From: Phallusia mammillata
Taxonomy: Eukaryota; Chordata; Ascidiacea; Phlebobranchia; Ascidiidae
Direction of reading: 5' to 3'
Assembly: GCA_003260075.1 (NCBI GenBank)
Contig: QLIY01000146.1
Location: 156,191 to 220,190, forward strand
DNA: 64,000 nucleotides
Positions 27,201 through 39,642 of this stretch are shown one piece after another. The position numbers and the translations under genes are program-made. Each line of letters opens with the position of its first letter. The stretch's first letter is position 1. The notes under the pieces are model-generated. The model made no database searches. It had not been told where the DNA came from and worked only from the letters and a program-made list of their open reading frames with translations.

Positions 27201-30137
27201 TCACACACGGAATCTGGCCGTCGTATTTCGGACAGAAAAAGAATTGTTGATGGCCAATGATTTCAGGGGATTTTCTGTAATCGTGCGCAAAATCGCTGGG
27301 ATCGACTTCTGTTAGTCATCACTCTACTGGAAACGGTATCATAAGAGAGAGGAACCGCATACAAATCAGTTTCCTTTTCCAAATAGGATTTGCAGTGATT
27401 CATAGCAAAGATCGTGCGGTGGCTGTTATGGCGAATTACGAGATTTTGATGTGGTACCGAAGCGGCCGGTATCGTGAAATCCGCTCAGGGCGATTGTATC
27501 AATGGGAAATAGTTGACCCGTGGCTGTGAGGGGTTGTCTGATAACAAGTAATCCCACCTTTAACTTTTCGTGTGTCTTGGCATACAGACAAGCTTATTAA
27601 GCATCACTATAATAGACTGGCTATGAGCACGCACCCGTTTCGCCGCAGCATATACATGTCCGTGCGTTGGAACGTGGGGCCAGTGGGCAATTACGAACGG
27701 GCTTTAAATAACATTAAACGGGCTTGATTCGGGTCTGTCTTCACAGTCGGCCTAATTTGTGTAGTAAATTCCCAAAGTTTTTAATTCGATGCATTTTATT
27801 CTAAAACAACAGCTTGGAGCCCGCATACAGCTCTGAAACTCGCATTCAGAGGTAGAGAAAAAACTTGAAAATATCGGCCGTTTTATTTGCAGATTTGCTA
27901 CTTTCATTGATTCACTTGATAATTGGTAATGTATATATGTCACTAATACAGCAAGCGTAACTTAGACCTTGCGCTGCGACACAGCCAATTTGACAGGCAA
28001 TTTTAAACAAATGTATTTTGTGTTTAAATTTGTATGTGTTGCAATCTGAGGTACAGAGGTGGTTGTCGGATTTATGTTGCATATCTAAATTATGTTCGTA
28101 AGCTTTTGTAAAAAGTATTAAACGCAGCGCCCACAAGGAAAGTGAAAAATTGCAAAATGGCGAAACTGCATACGATGACTAAGGTATTAATCACACTAAA
28201 GGTTGCTACGAACCAGAAAAAAGCAACGCTACACACTTTGTGTTCTATTTTTGGAGACCACCAACATTATAGTTTACTGAGCTGGATAAAGAGGATCTTA
28301 AATGCATTTTCCAGCGAAACGTGACACGAAAATTGCCTTAAATGGAGGGTTGGGTGGGCTTAGATGGCCATATACAGAGATATCGGTCGACTAAGCGGCA
28401 CTTCACAACGGAAGCTGAGGGGATTCTTTGGTTCGTTGCAAAGTTCAACATTCTACGTACACAATAGAGCCTTTCTTTGCAACTTGGGAGACTGTACCAC
28501 TTGGTAACAAGCCCCTGCAAAAAGCAAACCCGCCCAATGCATTCGCTTGCTAATCGTAAAAATCAGTGGTAGATTATTAAGGATTAGTAAGTTGTTCTAA
28601 AAGGTTGAAATAACGCCTATTTATAACTTGGGTAGACGACTTATAATTTGAAGTCACGTACGTCTACGGTATTTAAATTTCCATTTTTGTTTGAAGCTCT
28701 GATCCAAGAAAATGGACCAGGTTTCAGTGGCAAAGAGTCCACGGACTGCAGATTTTATCAATCTTAAGACCACGATTCACTTCTTTGTTATAAGCATAAT
28801 TACATTTTAATTAAAGATTGGTCATTGCTACCAACAGCAATTTCGGTGTTTTCGTAGTTATAACCAAAAATAAGGGACTGATACTTTTCATATAAGCTGC
28901 ATAGGAAGATTGTGTGTGAACTGTGAAATACAGTTGGTAGATAATGACATAATCGTTGACAAGGTGGATTCCCGACCCGAAATGGACGTTTGCACGAGCT
29001 TTGCGGCTAAAACAACTTGCAAAAACGTGATGCTGCAATCCGATAGCCCACCGGCGGTTCCAACCGCACTTTCAAAACAAACGTGTTTTTTTAACAAACC
29101 AAGACCCATTGTGTGTGGCATCGGCGTGATGTTTGCTTTCGCCAAATCAAACAGTCATTGCACAGACCCACCTGGGGTCGACAATCGTGGGAAAGCCGTC
29201 GTTTTTGCAAAGGTGACTGCTCCGCGTTTTATCAGTGCGGCGTCCTTGTTTGCTTGTGTTGGAGCAAAGTTGGATGTGGTTGATTGATCTGGTCTTTTTG
29301 CCGGAATCAACGGTTTCCATTGTCGGTTTGCACGAACTGTTTCGAAAGTAAACTGCAACGGATTTCTTTATGACTGTGCAATCGCCTGACAAATCGTTTT
29401 TTGCATGGAACGATGAATTTGGAACCTTTTGTTGAAAATGCATGATGACAACATAGGAAAATCGCATATCCATCTGGTTGTTGATTTCAACTATGCTTGT
29501 TTATGTGCAAAGGTATGCGTTTAGGCCCAAAGTCAAAATTGCATTTTTCGTCGTGTGAAACCTAAATTGTGATTGGGTTGAGGGTTTCACTTTGAATAAA
29601 ACGTGCTTGATTTGCCCTTGACTCACATAAGGTCAAATTGGTGTCGTAATTTGAGGTAAATTTTCTTTTTGGGACTTCATTGCAAAAAATATATATATCA
29701 GTTTCCCTTACAACTCTGAATCATCATTTGCGACTAAAATAGCTCTTAGGTCACTTTATTTGTCAGAAGTACTTTCCTTGAATAGACAAGTGGACGTATT
29801 TACTTGTCTATTTGCTTTGAATTGTTGCGATCTTAAAATACCGAAAAACAAATTCCAGCGTGATCAAGCTTTTTATTGGCGTATAATCTCCCATAAATCA
29901 CTTCACGCTTGTAATTCCAGGGAGAGAACACACAGAAAGTTCAAAGAACAAAACTAAAATTACAATACTAACAGCTGACGACCGGTCGTGTGCTGTAAAC
30001 AGTCACTCCATCAACATCTCGATGCGTGTGGCATTGGAATTCACCACTTGCACACATTAAAGCAGCAGATTTCAGAACACACGCGTTGTCTCAGAAAAAA
30101 TACCACTATTTTATTATGGTGCATTGACCCTAAGCTA
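24300..30137. other. Long region without a recognised gene
   Basis: I find no exon chain with conserved motifs. A stretch at 28888-29473 is open on both strands (125 codons on plus, two minus frames separated by one TGA), but none is recognisable. A GGGC-rich repeat patch lies near 27690. It may hold lineage-specific genes or regulatory DNA. Confidence 0.4.
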
Positions 30138-30708
30138 CTATGGGTCTAGAAGGTGGGGATAGGTTTTCCAAAATTCGTCTTTGATGACGTCCACGTGGAG
30201 TTCCAAAAGAGGTGTTGGAATTTGTTTTTTACCGCGCTCCGTCCGTTTGTTTTCCTTTACCTCATCCGCCGTAGCTGCAGGTTGGAACGTTTGTGGCTTT
30301 TTCTGAAAACAGAGTGTTGAAAAAGGAAGTTCTACTCGCGAACACGTGAAATAGCAAGGGCATAACATTTCTAGCCCTGAAAACAGCAAAGCTAGAAGTA
30401 ATTGCAAAAGCAGTTGCATAAGTATAATAAAAAAATAGGGATTTACCAGAAAATATTTACAGGCCATTGCAATACCCCCCCCCCTGTTTTCCTTTGCCTC
30501 ACCCGCCGTAGCTGCAGGTTGGAACGTTTGTGGCTTTTTCTGAAAATAGTGTTGAAAAAGGAAGTTCTACTCGTGAACAAGTGAAATAGCAAGAGCATAA
30601 CATTTCTAGCGCTGAAAACAGCAAAGCTAGAAGTAATTGCAAAAGTAGTTGCATAAGTATAATAAAAAAATAGGGATTTAACAAAAAAATATTTACAAGC
30701 CATTGCAA

Positions 30709-30804
<96 letters not shown>

Positions 30805-32512
30805 AAAATAGGCAGACTCCAAGCCAAAGCGGCGAGCAAGTGCCTAAAATCGGTTGTAAGCGGGTAATCTTGGCGCCGACGAGTGCAGCTAAAAATAAAC
30901 CCCTGCAGCCAGTTTACCTTGTCTCGTATTACGACGGTGCCTTTGCGGAAGATCTGTTCCAAGTTGTTGTAGTTGATACCGAACTGTGCAAAGAGGATCT
31001 CATTCTTATCGCTAGCCAGAGTGCCCTGCGCGTGACAACAAGGTGTCAAAGGTCGTTGCCGCTCGTAGAAGCAGGTGGCAGTGTACGGAAATGGCACTTT
31101 ACATCGACGGTGCCTTATCCGTGATGCACAGGTGCCGGAAAAGGCGGTTTTCGGGTCAAGTGCTTACCCGTTTGTGCCTAAGGGAAGGCTTGAACGCTAA
31201 TGATATGATGATATCACACTATTAAGGCCACGTGCGATGGACACTTTACTTTGCCTACACCAGTGGTTCCCAAAACTGTGGGCCATGGCCCAGTAGTGGG
31301 CCACCAAGACATTTTCAATGGGCCACAGACCAAAAAAGTTTGGGAACCCCTGGCCTACACCTTCGGATTTGCAAAGATCGATACATTTATGTACCTAATG
31401 TATGTGCGAGGTTTATAGTACAATAAGCTAGGCTTTTATTGTATTATTGTCGTTGCAATGGTACACGATGCCCCCCCCCCCCGTTTGTGCCTAAGGGAAG
31501 GCTTGAACGCTAATGATATGATGATATCCCAGTATAAGGTCACGTGCGATGGACACTTTACTTTGCCTACACCTTTGAATTTGTAAATAACGATACATCT
31601 TTATACGTGTGAATTTTTGTTTTTAAGGAACAACAAGCTAGGATTTTATTGTGCTACTGTCGTTGCGGTGGTAGTACTATCAAATGTATAAAAATATTTG
31701 GTTCTTAAATGCTTATTGGGTGTAAGTACAACGTAAAGGGTATTTTTTAAACAGTACATCTTGTAAACACGTTTGACTTAGATTTAGAACTCTTGAGTGC
31801 CATCGTTTGGTTACTTATGCACTTGTTTCAAACCACTAGATAGAGCTAGAACAGCAAATTTCCCCCCCCCCCACCAGATTTTAAATGGGATTGTAGAAAG
31901 ACCATATTTTGGCCCACCTACGAAAATCGCATCGCGGGCTAAGTATGGAGAGACGGCGCTAGAACATGTTAACTACGCGAATCGTTATTAAAGTGATCCG
32001 GCCCGCAGTGTAAAACGTTTAGTGACCCCTGGTTTAACCGAATAAGGGTCATAACTTAGATCGTGCGGTCGCCAGGGCAACGGAGCAGTTAACGCAACTG
32101 CTTTGTGTTCCTAAGATTGTGGGTTTTAACGGCTGATGGATGTTTCCAAAACATGGAAAGGTCTCCCCTAAAATTTTGCAAACAATTAAAAAATCGACGC
32201 CTATGCACGATGTTAATTAAAAAATAATAGGGATCAAAAAGTTCATAGTTGGACTTATTGGGAATCTTTTGTGACGTGGTCATTTCGGGCCGATCTGTTG
32301 CGTTACACCACAAGATGCGACATTTCAAACTGCATTGAAAGTCAAAAAAGGGTGAATGAGAACATGTAGAGTGTCATTCGTTTGCCTTGTGTCACTGTTG
32401 TAGCACATTTTTTTTACTGACGCGTACATTTTTAGATATGGTCTTCAGGGCGTACGAAAAATACAAAATTACATCACAACAAAATAAAACTCAATGTCGT
32501 AACATACAATCA

Positions 32513-32601
<89 letters not shown>

Positions 32602-34028
32602 TATTAAAGGCGCATCGACGCTTCAGGGCTGATCCCAGCATGGGCGCCGGCACGTAGGGGCAAGAGGGGGCCTTATTTTTGGAAAATTTTCTGCCGGCGC
32701 CCATGGATCCCAGTATGAATATATTCATTTTCGAAACATACAATACATATTACCGGTAGGTATGACAGAAAGGGTGTTTTGTTACAGCAAGTCTTGTGTA
32801 CACGTTTGACTCAGATTTTGTATTCTTTAGTGCCATCGTTTGGTTGCTTATGCATTTATTTCAAACCACTAGACAGAGCTAGAGCAACAAATATTACCTT
32901 AAGTCGCTCTTGGGCATCTGTTGGTGTCAAACCAGAATGAACTAAAGCCCAAAACGTTGTGTTTTGCAAGTTGTTGATGTGGCCTGTGGTAAAAACAACA
33001 TTTATCAATCCCAAACAAAACAACTAACTTAATGTAGGCCTTTGAGATTTAAATAAAAATTACACCCATGTAGTACTAAACCTGATTGTCAGTTTTAAAC
33101 TTTGAGGCGCTTTATTTAGATTGAATATTGTTAATGCAACTCAAACATCAGCTTTTTTGTCATATATTGTGCATTGAGAATAAAGTTCTCAATATGCAGT
33201 ATGTAATGTTAAGACAAAAACTCACCAACAAAACTAATCGTTGCAATTGCACAGAGGTAGGTTAAGATTAACACAAGCAAAACAAATTTTCATGATACAG
33301 TAAATGTTTCTTACTTACAGTCAACCTGTCTCCAACTTAAATAGTCCCTTAAGTTTTTGCCACTTGGATAAAGAACTGTGCGGGCATCAAAGGCTGGTGG
33401 GTAAAGAAGCTCATTGTCCGGAAAGAAAGATTTCCAATGAAAAACATAGGCTGAAGCGAATTGTGACACAACAAGTGATGACAACTTACTGAAATAAATT
33501 AAATGATATTATGTTTTTTTCTTTCAGACAACAAAATTAATTTTAAGAAAACCATTATATTTTCTGCTTAAAATTTAGATGACAAACATTTGTAAAGAAA
33601 TAATTTAAAGCATATATTTGTATTGTACGAGTTTCGAGTCTGGACATAAAAACATTATGTAATACTGTTACAAAAACACTACACTAGTGCTACAAAATCG
33701 GGAAAAAAATGTTACTTATGACATTATATCAATTTGGTACCTGCTACCTTGCCCTCCTGTTGAATGATGTTGTTGATTTTTTGAAAACAAATGAATATTC
33801 ATCGCTTTGTCCATAGGCCAGTACAACATCCACCATTCCACTCATAACTTCCTGAGCTGCTCTGGACATTAGTTTCAAGGCCCTTGCATCATTTGGTTTC
33901 TCGAATTCGTGTTTGTCAGAAAATTTGTGAAAATTCTTTCCATCAATCCTAACAATTGGCCAGCAGTTCGGAAGGCACATATCCGGAAGTTCAAATTTAC
34001 GCACATACTCAAACTGGCTGTTTGTCAT
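30138..34028 (-). CDS. THG1L: tRNA-His guanylyltransferase
   Basis: Exons 34028-33748, 33488-33319, 32983-32898, 31025-30918 and 30302-30138 join in phase to 269 residues. The enzyme adds the G-1 base to tRNA-His by 3'-5' nucleotide addition. Metal-binding D29 (VRIDGKNFH), K44 and D47 (FEKPND), and S75-D76-E77 (GQSDEYSF) sit at the expected positions. Later come [35 protein letters not shown] and a [15 protein letters not shown] tail. The usual HINNLYN motif reads HINNLQN here. An AATAAA lies just past the stop (30110-30115, minus strand). Introns 3 and 4 contain C-runs and contig duplications, so their true length is smaller. Part of the last exon is repeated at 30485-30540 as an allelic copy. 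Confidence 0.95.
30251..30803. other. Allelic duplication across the last THG1L exon, then a 93-C run
   Basis: 30251-30474 recurs at 30485-30710 around ten C (30475-30484). The copy includes the 5' part of the last THG1L exon with substitutions that would change Asp to Gly and Val to Ala in the tail. A run of 93 C (30711-30803) follows and produces meaningless poly-Pro and poly-Gly frames. Confidence 0.8.
31168..31680. other. Allelic duplication around C12, with and without a MITE
   Basis: 31168-31470 recurs from 31481 onward around C at 31471-31482. The left copy contains the MITE at 31261-31352; the right copy has the empty site with a single GCCTACAC. Confidence 0.85.
31261..31352. mobile_element. 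hAT-type MITE, 92 bp, polymorphic insertion
   Basis: The ends CAGTGGTTCCCAAA and the reverse complement of CAGGGGTTCCCAAA are flanked by perfect GCCTACAC duplications (31253-31260 and 31353-31360). The allelic copy at about 31565 has one GCCTACAC and no element, showing the pre-insertion state. It lies in THG1L intron 3. Confidence 0.9.
31862..32892. other. Misplaced fragments between C11 and C88 runs
   Basis: C-runs at 31862-31872 and 32514-32601 enclose a fragment unrelated to its surroundings. It carries the end of a hAT-like element with a ccgcg-rich part and TGACCCCTGG. The sequence before it (31735-31861) matches 32770-32892, so the two ends of this block are alleles of one place in THG1L intron 3. 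Confidence 0.75.
32639..32705. mobile_element. Very short MITE, 67 bp, perfect ends
   Basis: The 14-bp inverted repeats CATGGGCGCCGGCA are perfect, and both flanks carry GATCCCAG (32631-32638 and 32706-32713). The 8-bp duplication places it with hAT. Perfect ends and flanks suggest a recent insertion. Confidence 0.8.
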
Positions 34029-34462
34029 TCTGGCTTGAAGAGTCCAAATAGATAAGAGATATGTATTGTTTCCCTAGTGATTTTTGTAGGACAGTTTCAA
34101 TAACAAAGTAACAATTTCCCTTATGTGTTGTCTAACAATAGAAGTGATCATTAGTGTTGGCATTTTGAGCATTACATTCTTTAGACCAATCAACCTGGTA
34201 CAATTGTGAGCTATACAAACACCAATACACCATGTGCAATTGTTTTTATCTTCTGACATAAAAACATTGAATTCATTTTCAGTTAACATTATGGCAGATT
34301 TTGTACATTTGATACAAAACATAAAACACACATATTTTCATTGAATGTAAATGACTTCCAACAAAACACAAAATACCCAGTTCCACAATAATTATCCACC
34401 CTAGAAAGCTATCACATGTTAAACATCTTTATGCTTATAATAAATAAAATGCAAAAAAAGTT

Positions 34463-36523
34463 TTAGACCAAAGACTTGGACATGTAAGGTCCATCCAGGA
34501 TATAACCAAGTTTTCTGTAATAGTTCCTTGTTCCCACACCCGAGATGACAGTAATTTTTGTGGATCCGTGTTCTTCAAGGGCAATTCTCTCTGCCTCTTC
34601 CATTAGCAATGTTCCAAAACCCTGATGTTGAAATTTACCAGGGTCTCTGGAACTCACAGGGACTACACTCCCATAAACATGAAGCTCACGAACAACGGAC
34701 ACTCTCTTGTCCTTTAACTCCGGCCTGAAGGCCTCTTTAGAGCATTTTCGCAGCCTCAGTAGTCCAATGAGAATGTCCTGCTCAGGGTCTTCGTAGGATA
34801 AAAATGTTTCCCAGCCTCCATTAGCAGTGTAGTCTCTGCGAATTAATTCAACTTCGTATGGTTTGACTTTATGATGAATCTCTTGGATTCCTGCCTCCCT
34901 CGTGCGAACATCTCTGCATGTTGTGCCAAGGTCTTTCATGCGGGCAAGAACAAGCTCTCTGAGGTTACCGTGCTCCACACCGGAAGTCACCAAAGGCATC
35001 GGGATATCTCTTTGCACTCTGTAAAAGATAGAGAAAAGTTTTAAATAGTGTAAACCTTGGTTAAACCGGATTCATTTAACCCAGATCTTTGTCTAATCTG
35101 GACACTTATTAAGTCCAAACAGGCCCGGATTAACAGAAGTTTACTGTTATTCTCCCCCCCCCCAGAAAAGTTTTAAATAGTGTAAACCTTGGTTAAACCG
35201 GATTCATTTAATCCCGATCTTTGTCTAATCTGGACACTTATTTAGTCCAAACAGGTCCGGATTAACAGAAGTTTACTGTTATTCCAATTTCGTTTGGTGG
35301 TAATGTAACGTTCTTAAATGATTTTGTTTTAGTCATATATAACTTGAATTTAAAAATGTAACTTGAATTTAGTCAGTAATTTGTTGCCCAATGGCCCAAC
35401 GTTTTAATGACAAGCGATGTAAAGCCACGAACCTGTACACTCGAGTCCATGGTGGAACAAGAGCCAGAATTCTTGCTACAAGGTCAATTAATGTTGAAGG
35501 AGAATAGCTGTTGTATCTTCCAGTCTTCCACAGTTCATACAAACCAGTCCCTCGAATAACCAACGTGGGATAAATCTTTAAACCATCTGCACGAAAAGCT
35601 GGATTCTCAAAGAATTCGACGAATTGTTCAATGTCCCTCTCTAATGGCACATTGGGAAGATTGGGCATCATGTGCACAACCACTTTGTAACCAGAGTCCT
35701 TGGCAAGTTGAAAACACTCAGTGACAGCACGAACTGTGTGGCCCCTGTTTGTGTCACGAGCCACATCTTCATACACACTCTGTACACCGATTTCCAACCT
35801 TGTGCACCCATAACTTAACATTTCACTCAAATGCTTCTTCAAACAATAATCAGGTCTTGTTTCGATTGTGATTCCAATGCACTTTGTTTTGCTGCGCTCC
35901 GAGTACTTCACTGCTTCTTCAACGCTGTTGCTTACATGCCCAGATAAGGCATCATGCAAATTTCTGATGAAGTAATCTTTATAAGAGTCGGGAAGTGACA
36001 TAAATGTACCTCCCATTACAATGAACTCAACCTTGTCTACGGAGTGACCAAGCTGTTTAAGTTGCTCAACCCGATGGCGTGTCTGCAAAAATGGATCATA
36101 CCGAGCCCGTATAGCTCTCATTGATGTTGGTTCATATCCAGTGTATGACTGAGTTGAATATTCAAAATCTGAATCTGGTCCCCCTGGACAATATACACAG
36201 ATATTGCCAGTCATGTTGATGTGAGGGCACCTGTGGGGTTTACACATGACAGCAACGACTGCTATTCCACTTGCAGTCCTGACTGGTTTTGCTTTTAGTT
36301 TTGGCAGTAAGGCACGTTTGTACCTGTGTGGAACAGCTGCAATAATGTCAGTCAGTCGTGGTTGTGACTTCAAGCCATATTTGGAGGAGACTTTGCCCTT
36401 CAGTTTATTGAGATTTATATCTTTGCGTTCTTCATGGGCTTCAATTAGCACTTTAACAATCTCAGCTGTAGAGACTGCCAAAAGTTCAGCCTGTGATTGA
36501 CCAGGTTCTTTACTCTTACCCAT
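34463..36523 (-). CDS. ELP3: Elongator complex catalytic subunit ELP3
   Basis: Two exons, 36523-35433 and 35018-34463, join in the Arg codon AG|A to 548 residues, against 547 in human. ELP3 installs carboxymethyl groups on wobble uridines of tRNA within Elongator. The radical-SAM part has the cluster cysteines C99, C109 and C112 ([14 protein letters not shown]), then [14 protein letters not shown] and [12 protein letters not shown]. The C-terminal acetyltransferase domain has [18 protein letters not shown] and [20 protein letters not shown]. The single intron holds a pogo-like MITE and a C10 contig duplication. THG1L starts 434 bp downstream on the same strand. Confidence 0.97.
35032..35287. 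mobile_element. Pogo/Tigger-like MITE, present twice as allelic copies
   Basis: The termini GTGTAAACCTTGGTTAAACC and, inverted, CAGTAAACTTCTGTTAATCC lie next to TA. The copy at about 35047-35148 recurs after ten C (35154-35163) at about 35179-35281 because the contig is duplicated. A relative ends at 44781. The family is inferred from the CAGTAAACC terminus and TA flanks. Confidence 0.5.
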
Positions 36524-39500
36524 CTTTATAAACTACAGGTATGCGGGTAACATAAATTAATAATATTTACAGTGGATCAAGTCAAATTTGACATAAAAAT
36601 GCTTTATTTTTTACAGACAAATGTAAGTATAATAGTACCCAAAATGAACACCAAAATGCAAAAGTGTAAGTGAATTAAATGTGCACTCTGACAATATGAT
36701 TTCACTGGACATGAACTTGAGTTTCAAGCATGTTCATGTATCTTTTTGATAGCTTGTAACTTCAGAACGCTCCCACTACATTTTCTACATACCAGTTATA
36801 TTTATCTACTAATGATAAGAGACCACTTAATACTTTGAGGTGAAATATAATACACAAGTCTGTCTATACCTGGCCTATATACGATTTAGTTATTATTGTG
36901 TAGTTATAACTTTTCGTTATTGTTGTTGCTAAAAAAGCATTACTTTTGTCCATTTATTGCAAAACTTCTCAAAATGTGTTAATGCAAGTGACGAAAACAC
37001 GCAATACTTTGTTTCGATTTACGCAGACCACGTGGGCTGTCACAGTTGATTGCACATCATCCGCATCACGGAATATTTTTAATTGTTTAGCAGTTTACGC
37101 TGATAACTTCTCAACATGCAACTTTGTATATTTCGTGTATCACAAAGAAGAGACTACCGAATATATTTTTCGTACTGTCTGTGTCATTACCTCATAATAT
37201 AAAGTAGGAATGTAGAAAAATGGTTGTGCGGGGTGCAAACAACGCCTGCGTAAATTATGTTTTGACAAAGTTACGCAAACTTCTGTATGACTCGTTGCTT
37301 CTATGCAAGGACATTGTTGTTGATAAGGTGACGATTAGCTGTCAGGGGTGTTGAATTGACAGTAGACGACGTGTTTGCTGTTTGCTTTGGAAAGGCATGT
37401 GAAGCAACAATATGACCCATATTCAGACAAAAAAACCTTGATCGAGATTCGTCAAAAAAGAAACAACTGTCATTTTGACAATGTGCGATGAACGCAAATG
37501 TAAAACTCTCCGACCTGTGGCACTTCTGTTTTTGGAAAAGGGACTTGCCCTGTACCAAAACTTAAGAAATCGACTACCACCTCAATAGCACAAAGTGACC
37601 TTTGTCACGTAAAGGTTTTGACCTTGTCAATACTGACATCCAAACGTTGAAAGTAGTCTTATATAGGGCTATGAATCGGTTAAGTCTGTTTCACCAACTC
37701 TGGAAATTAATGACAACCTATATTTTTACAAAGTTGTTTGTACAGCAAGCAATGCAAATACTCCATTGTTGTACCAAAGCTTTATTAGAGACAACATCAG
37801 TGGAACACAATGTAACAGCTAGAGAATGCAAAGTCTCAGTAAATCTTTGTGCATATTCAATTGTTAGCAATGGCTACATTAATGGAGCATACTAGTAGTA
37901 CACAGATACATACATATAACACATAGTGCATATAAAGAGATGACAAAACTCAGTTGTAAAACTGGGTCAGTCTTTAAAACGCCCCCCCCCCACATACATA
38001 TAACACATAGTGCATATAAAGAGATGACAAAACTCAGTTTTAAAACTGGGTCCGTCTTTGAAACACAGAAACAAAACTCATCAAAAAACAGAGGTTTTTA
38101 TTTGCTATGTGTTTGGTACAACTGGTGCAGACCAGCACACACTTGCATGTAGAGTTTGTTAAATTTATAAATACTAAATTAAAAAGAGCGTAATTCCATC
38201 TTAATTTCAAAATATGAGCGAAAAGGTAAAAAATTACTTACTCTTAGGCAATTAGGTAACAAAATTTCCAACAACAAGCCCATTATTGACAACCAGTTTT
38301 TGCCCCCCCCCCACTTGCATGTAGAGTTTGTTAAATTTATAAATACTAAATTAAAAAGAGAGTAATTCCATTTTAATTTCAAAATATGAGCGAAAAGGTA
38401 AAAATTACTCACTCTTAGGCAATTAGGTAACAAAATTTCAAACAACAAGCCCATTATTGACAACCAGTTTTCACTTTCCTACCATACCATGCAAAAATAT
38501 GTGTGTATATTTTCCCTCTGTTTGGGTAAACTGTTGTATGTTAATAACATCAAAAAAATTATCTGACACATGTTAGTCGTGGAAATACAAAAACTGATGT
38601 TCAATAAAGATTCAGAGCACAACATTTTCAATTCATTAATTTGAGAAGCATATTCACAACAATCACCTTTACCATGTTACTATTCAGGTAGGTTAGTAGA
38701 TTATTTGAAAAGTAGAATGGTAGTCTGACAAAAGCAAACAGTCATTTCAAACGGTCACACAAAGTTTTGGCTCTAACAATTATCACAACCAAAAAACATT
38801 TGCTTCATTTTTTACAGTAAACATTAACAGTAGGATCGTGTACATATGATTAACAAGTGTCACTCAAACTGTGGAGGGCTACCAACCAAGGGTGAATTAT
38901 ATGGTGCTTATAAATATAATGAAACATGGGGTTGAAAGTGTCAAAAATGTATGACATTTTATGATTCTAAATGTTACATTAAAAAAAACACTGTATATGT
39001 TCCACTACTTGAAAAACACTATACCCTTGTTCATCAAACCTTTGTTTGGCAAAATGATTATTTTTTTGTCTAATTCATAAAAATATACAAACACACAAAA
39101 CAAAATTATATTTTTCTCATCAGCATTTTAATGCTAAAATGCCTTAAAAAATCAATTTTATGTATGTTTTTGGTAGTTTAATCTTTTACCATATTATTTC
39201 ATGTTGTGCATACCCAAGGCAATTTGAAGTACTGCCAAAAACAAAATGCCTAACAAACAGCATTTACATAATTGTGGTCATTTACAAATGAAAAAATAAT
39301 ATATCATTTGGTCATAAAAATTATACCTACAATGATATGTATATGTTTAAAGTTACTGTATAAATAATAAAATCCTGAGAAGTGCATTATAAGAGGAAGG
39401 ACATTTGTTGGCCCTAAGTTGCTCAATTGCCTATCAAAAGCAGCCACAATATTTACTGCATTATTGTACAGATAAATCGCTTCTGATATGTTTGTTATGC

Positions 39501-39642
39501 ATACTTCATTTCAGCAACTTTAAAATGTGCTAAGGTTTGTCACATTGTAGCTACAAACCTTCTGCATGCATTGGACTAATGAGCAGATTACTCCACACAG
39601 ATTAAAATGCAATTTGCAAAAACTTATGGGCAGCTAAAGGAT
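36524..39642. other. Spacer between ELP3 and pantothenate kinase
   Basis: No exon is recognised. Two C10 contig duplications lie here: 37906-37981 with 37991-38062, and 38140-38302 with 38312-38472. The ELP3 promoter should lie just above 36523. Confidence 0.5.

Noticed and set aside
30693-31124. Poly-proline and poly-glycine open frames around the C93 run, with similar ones at 32387-32743 and 62751-63002
   Set aside because: They translate the C-run itself, which is probably gap filler. The real coding part at 30918-31025 is the fourth THG1L exon on the minus strand.
36246-36500. Plus-strand open frame of 84 codons
   Set aside because: It is antisense to the ELP3 first exon, which is clearly coding on the minus strand.
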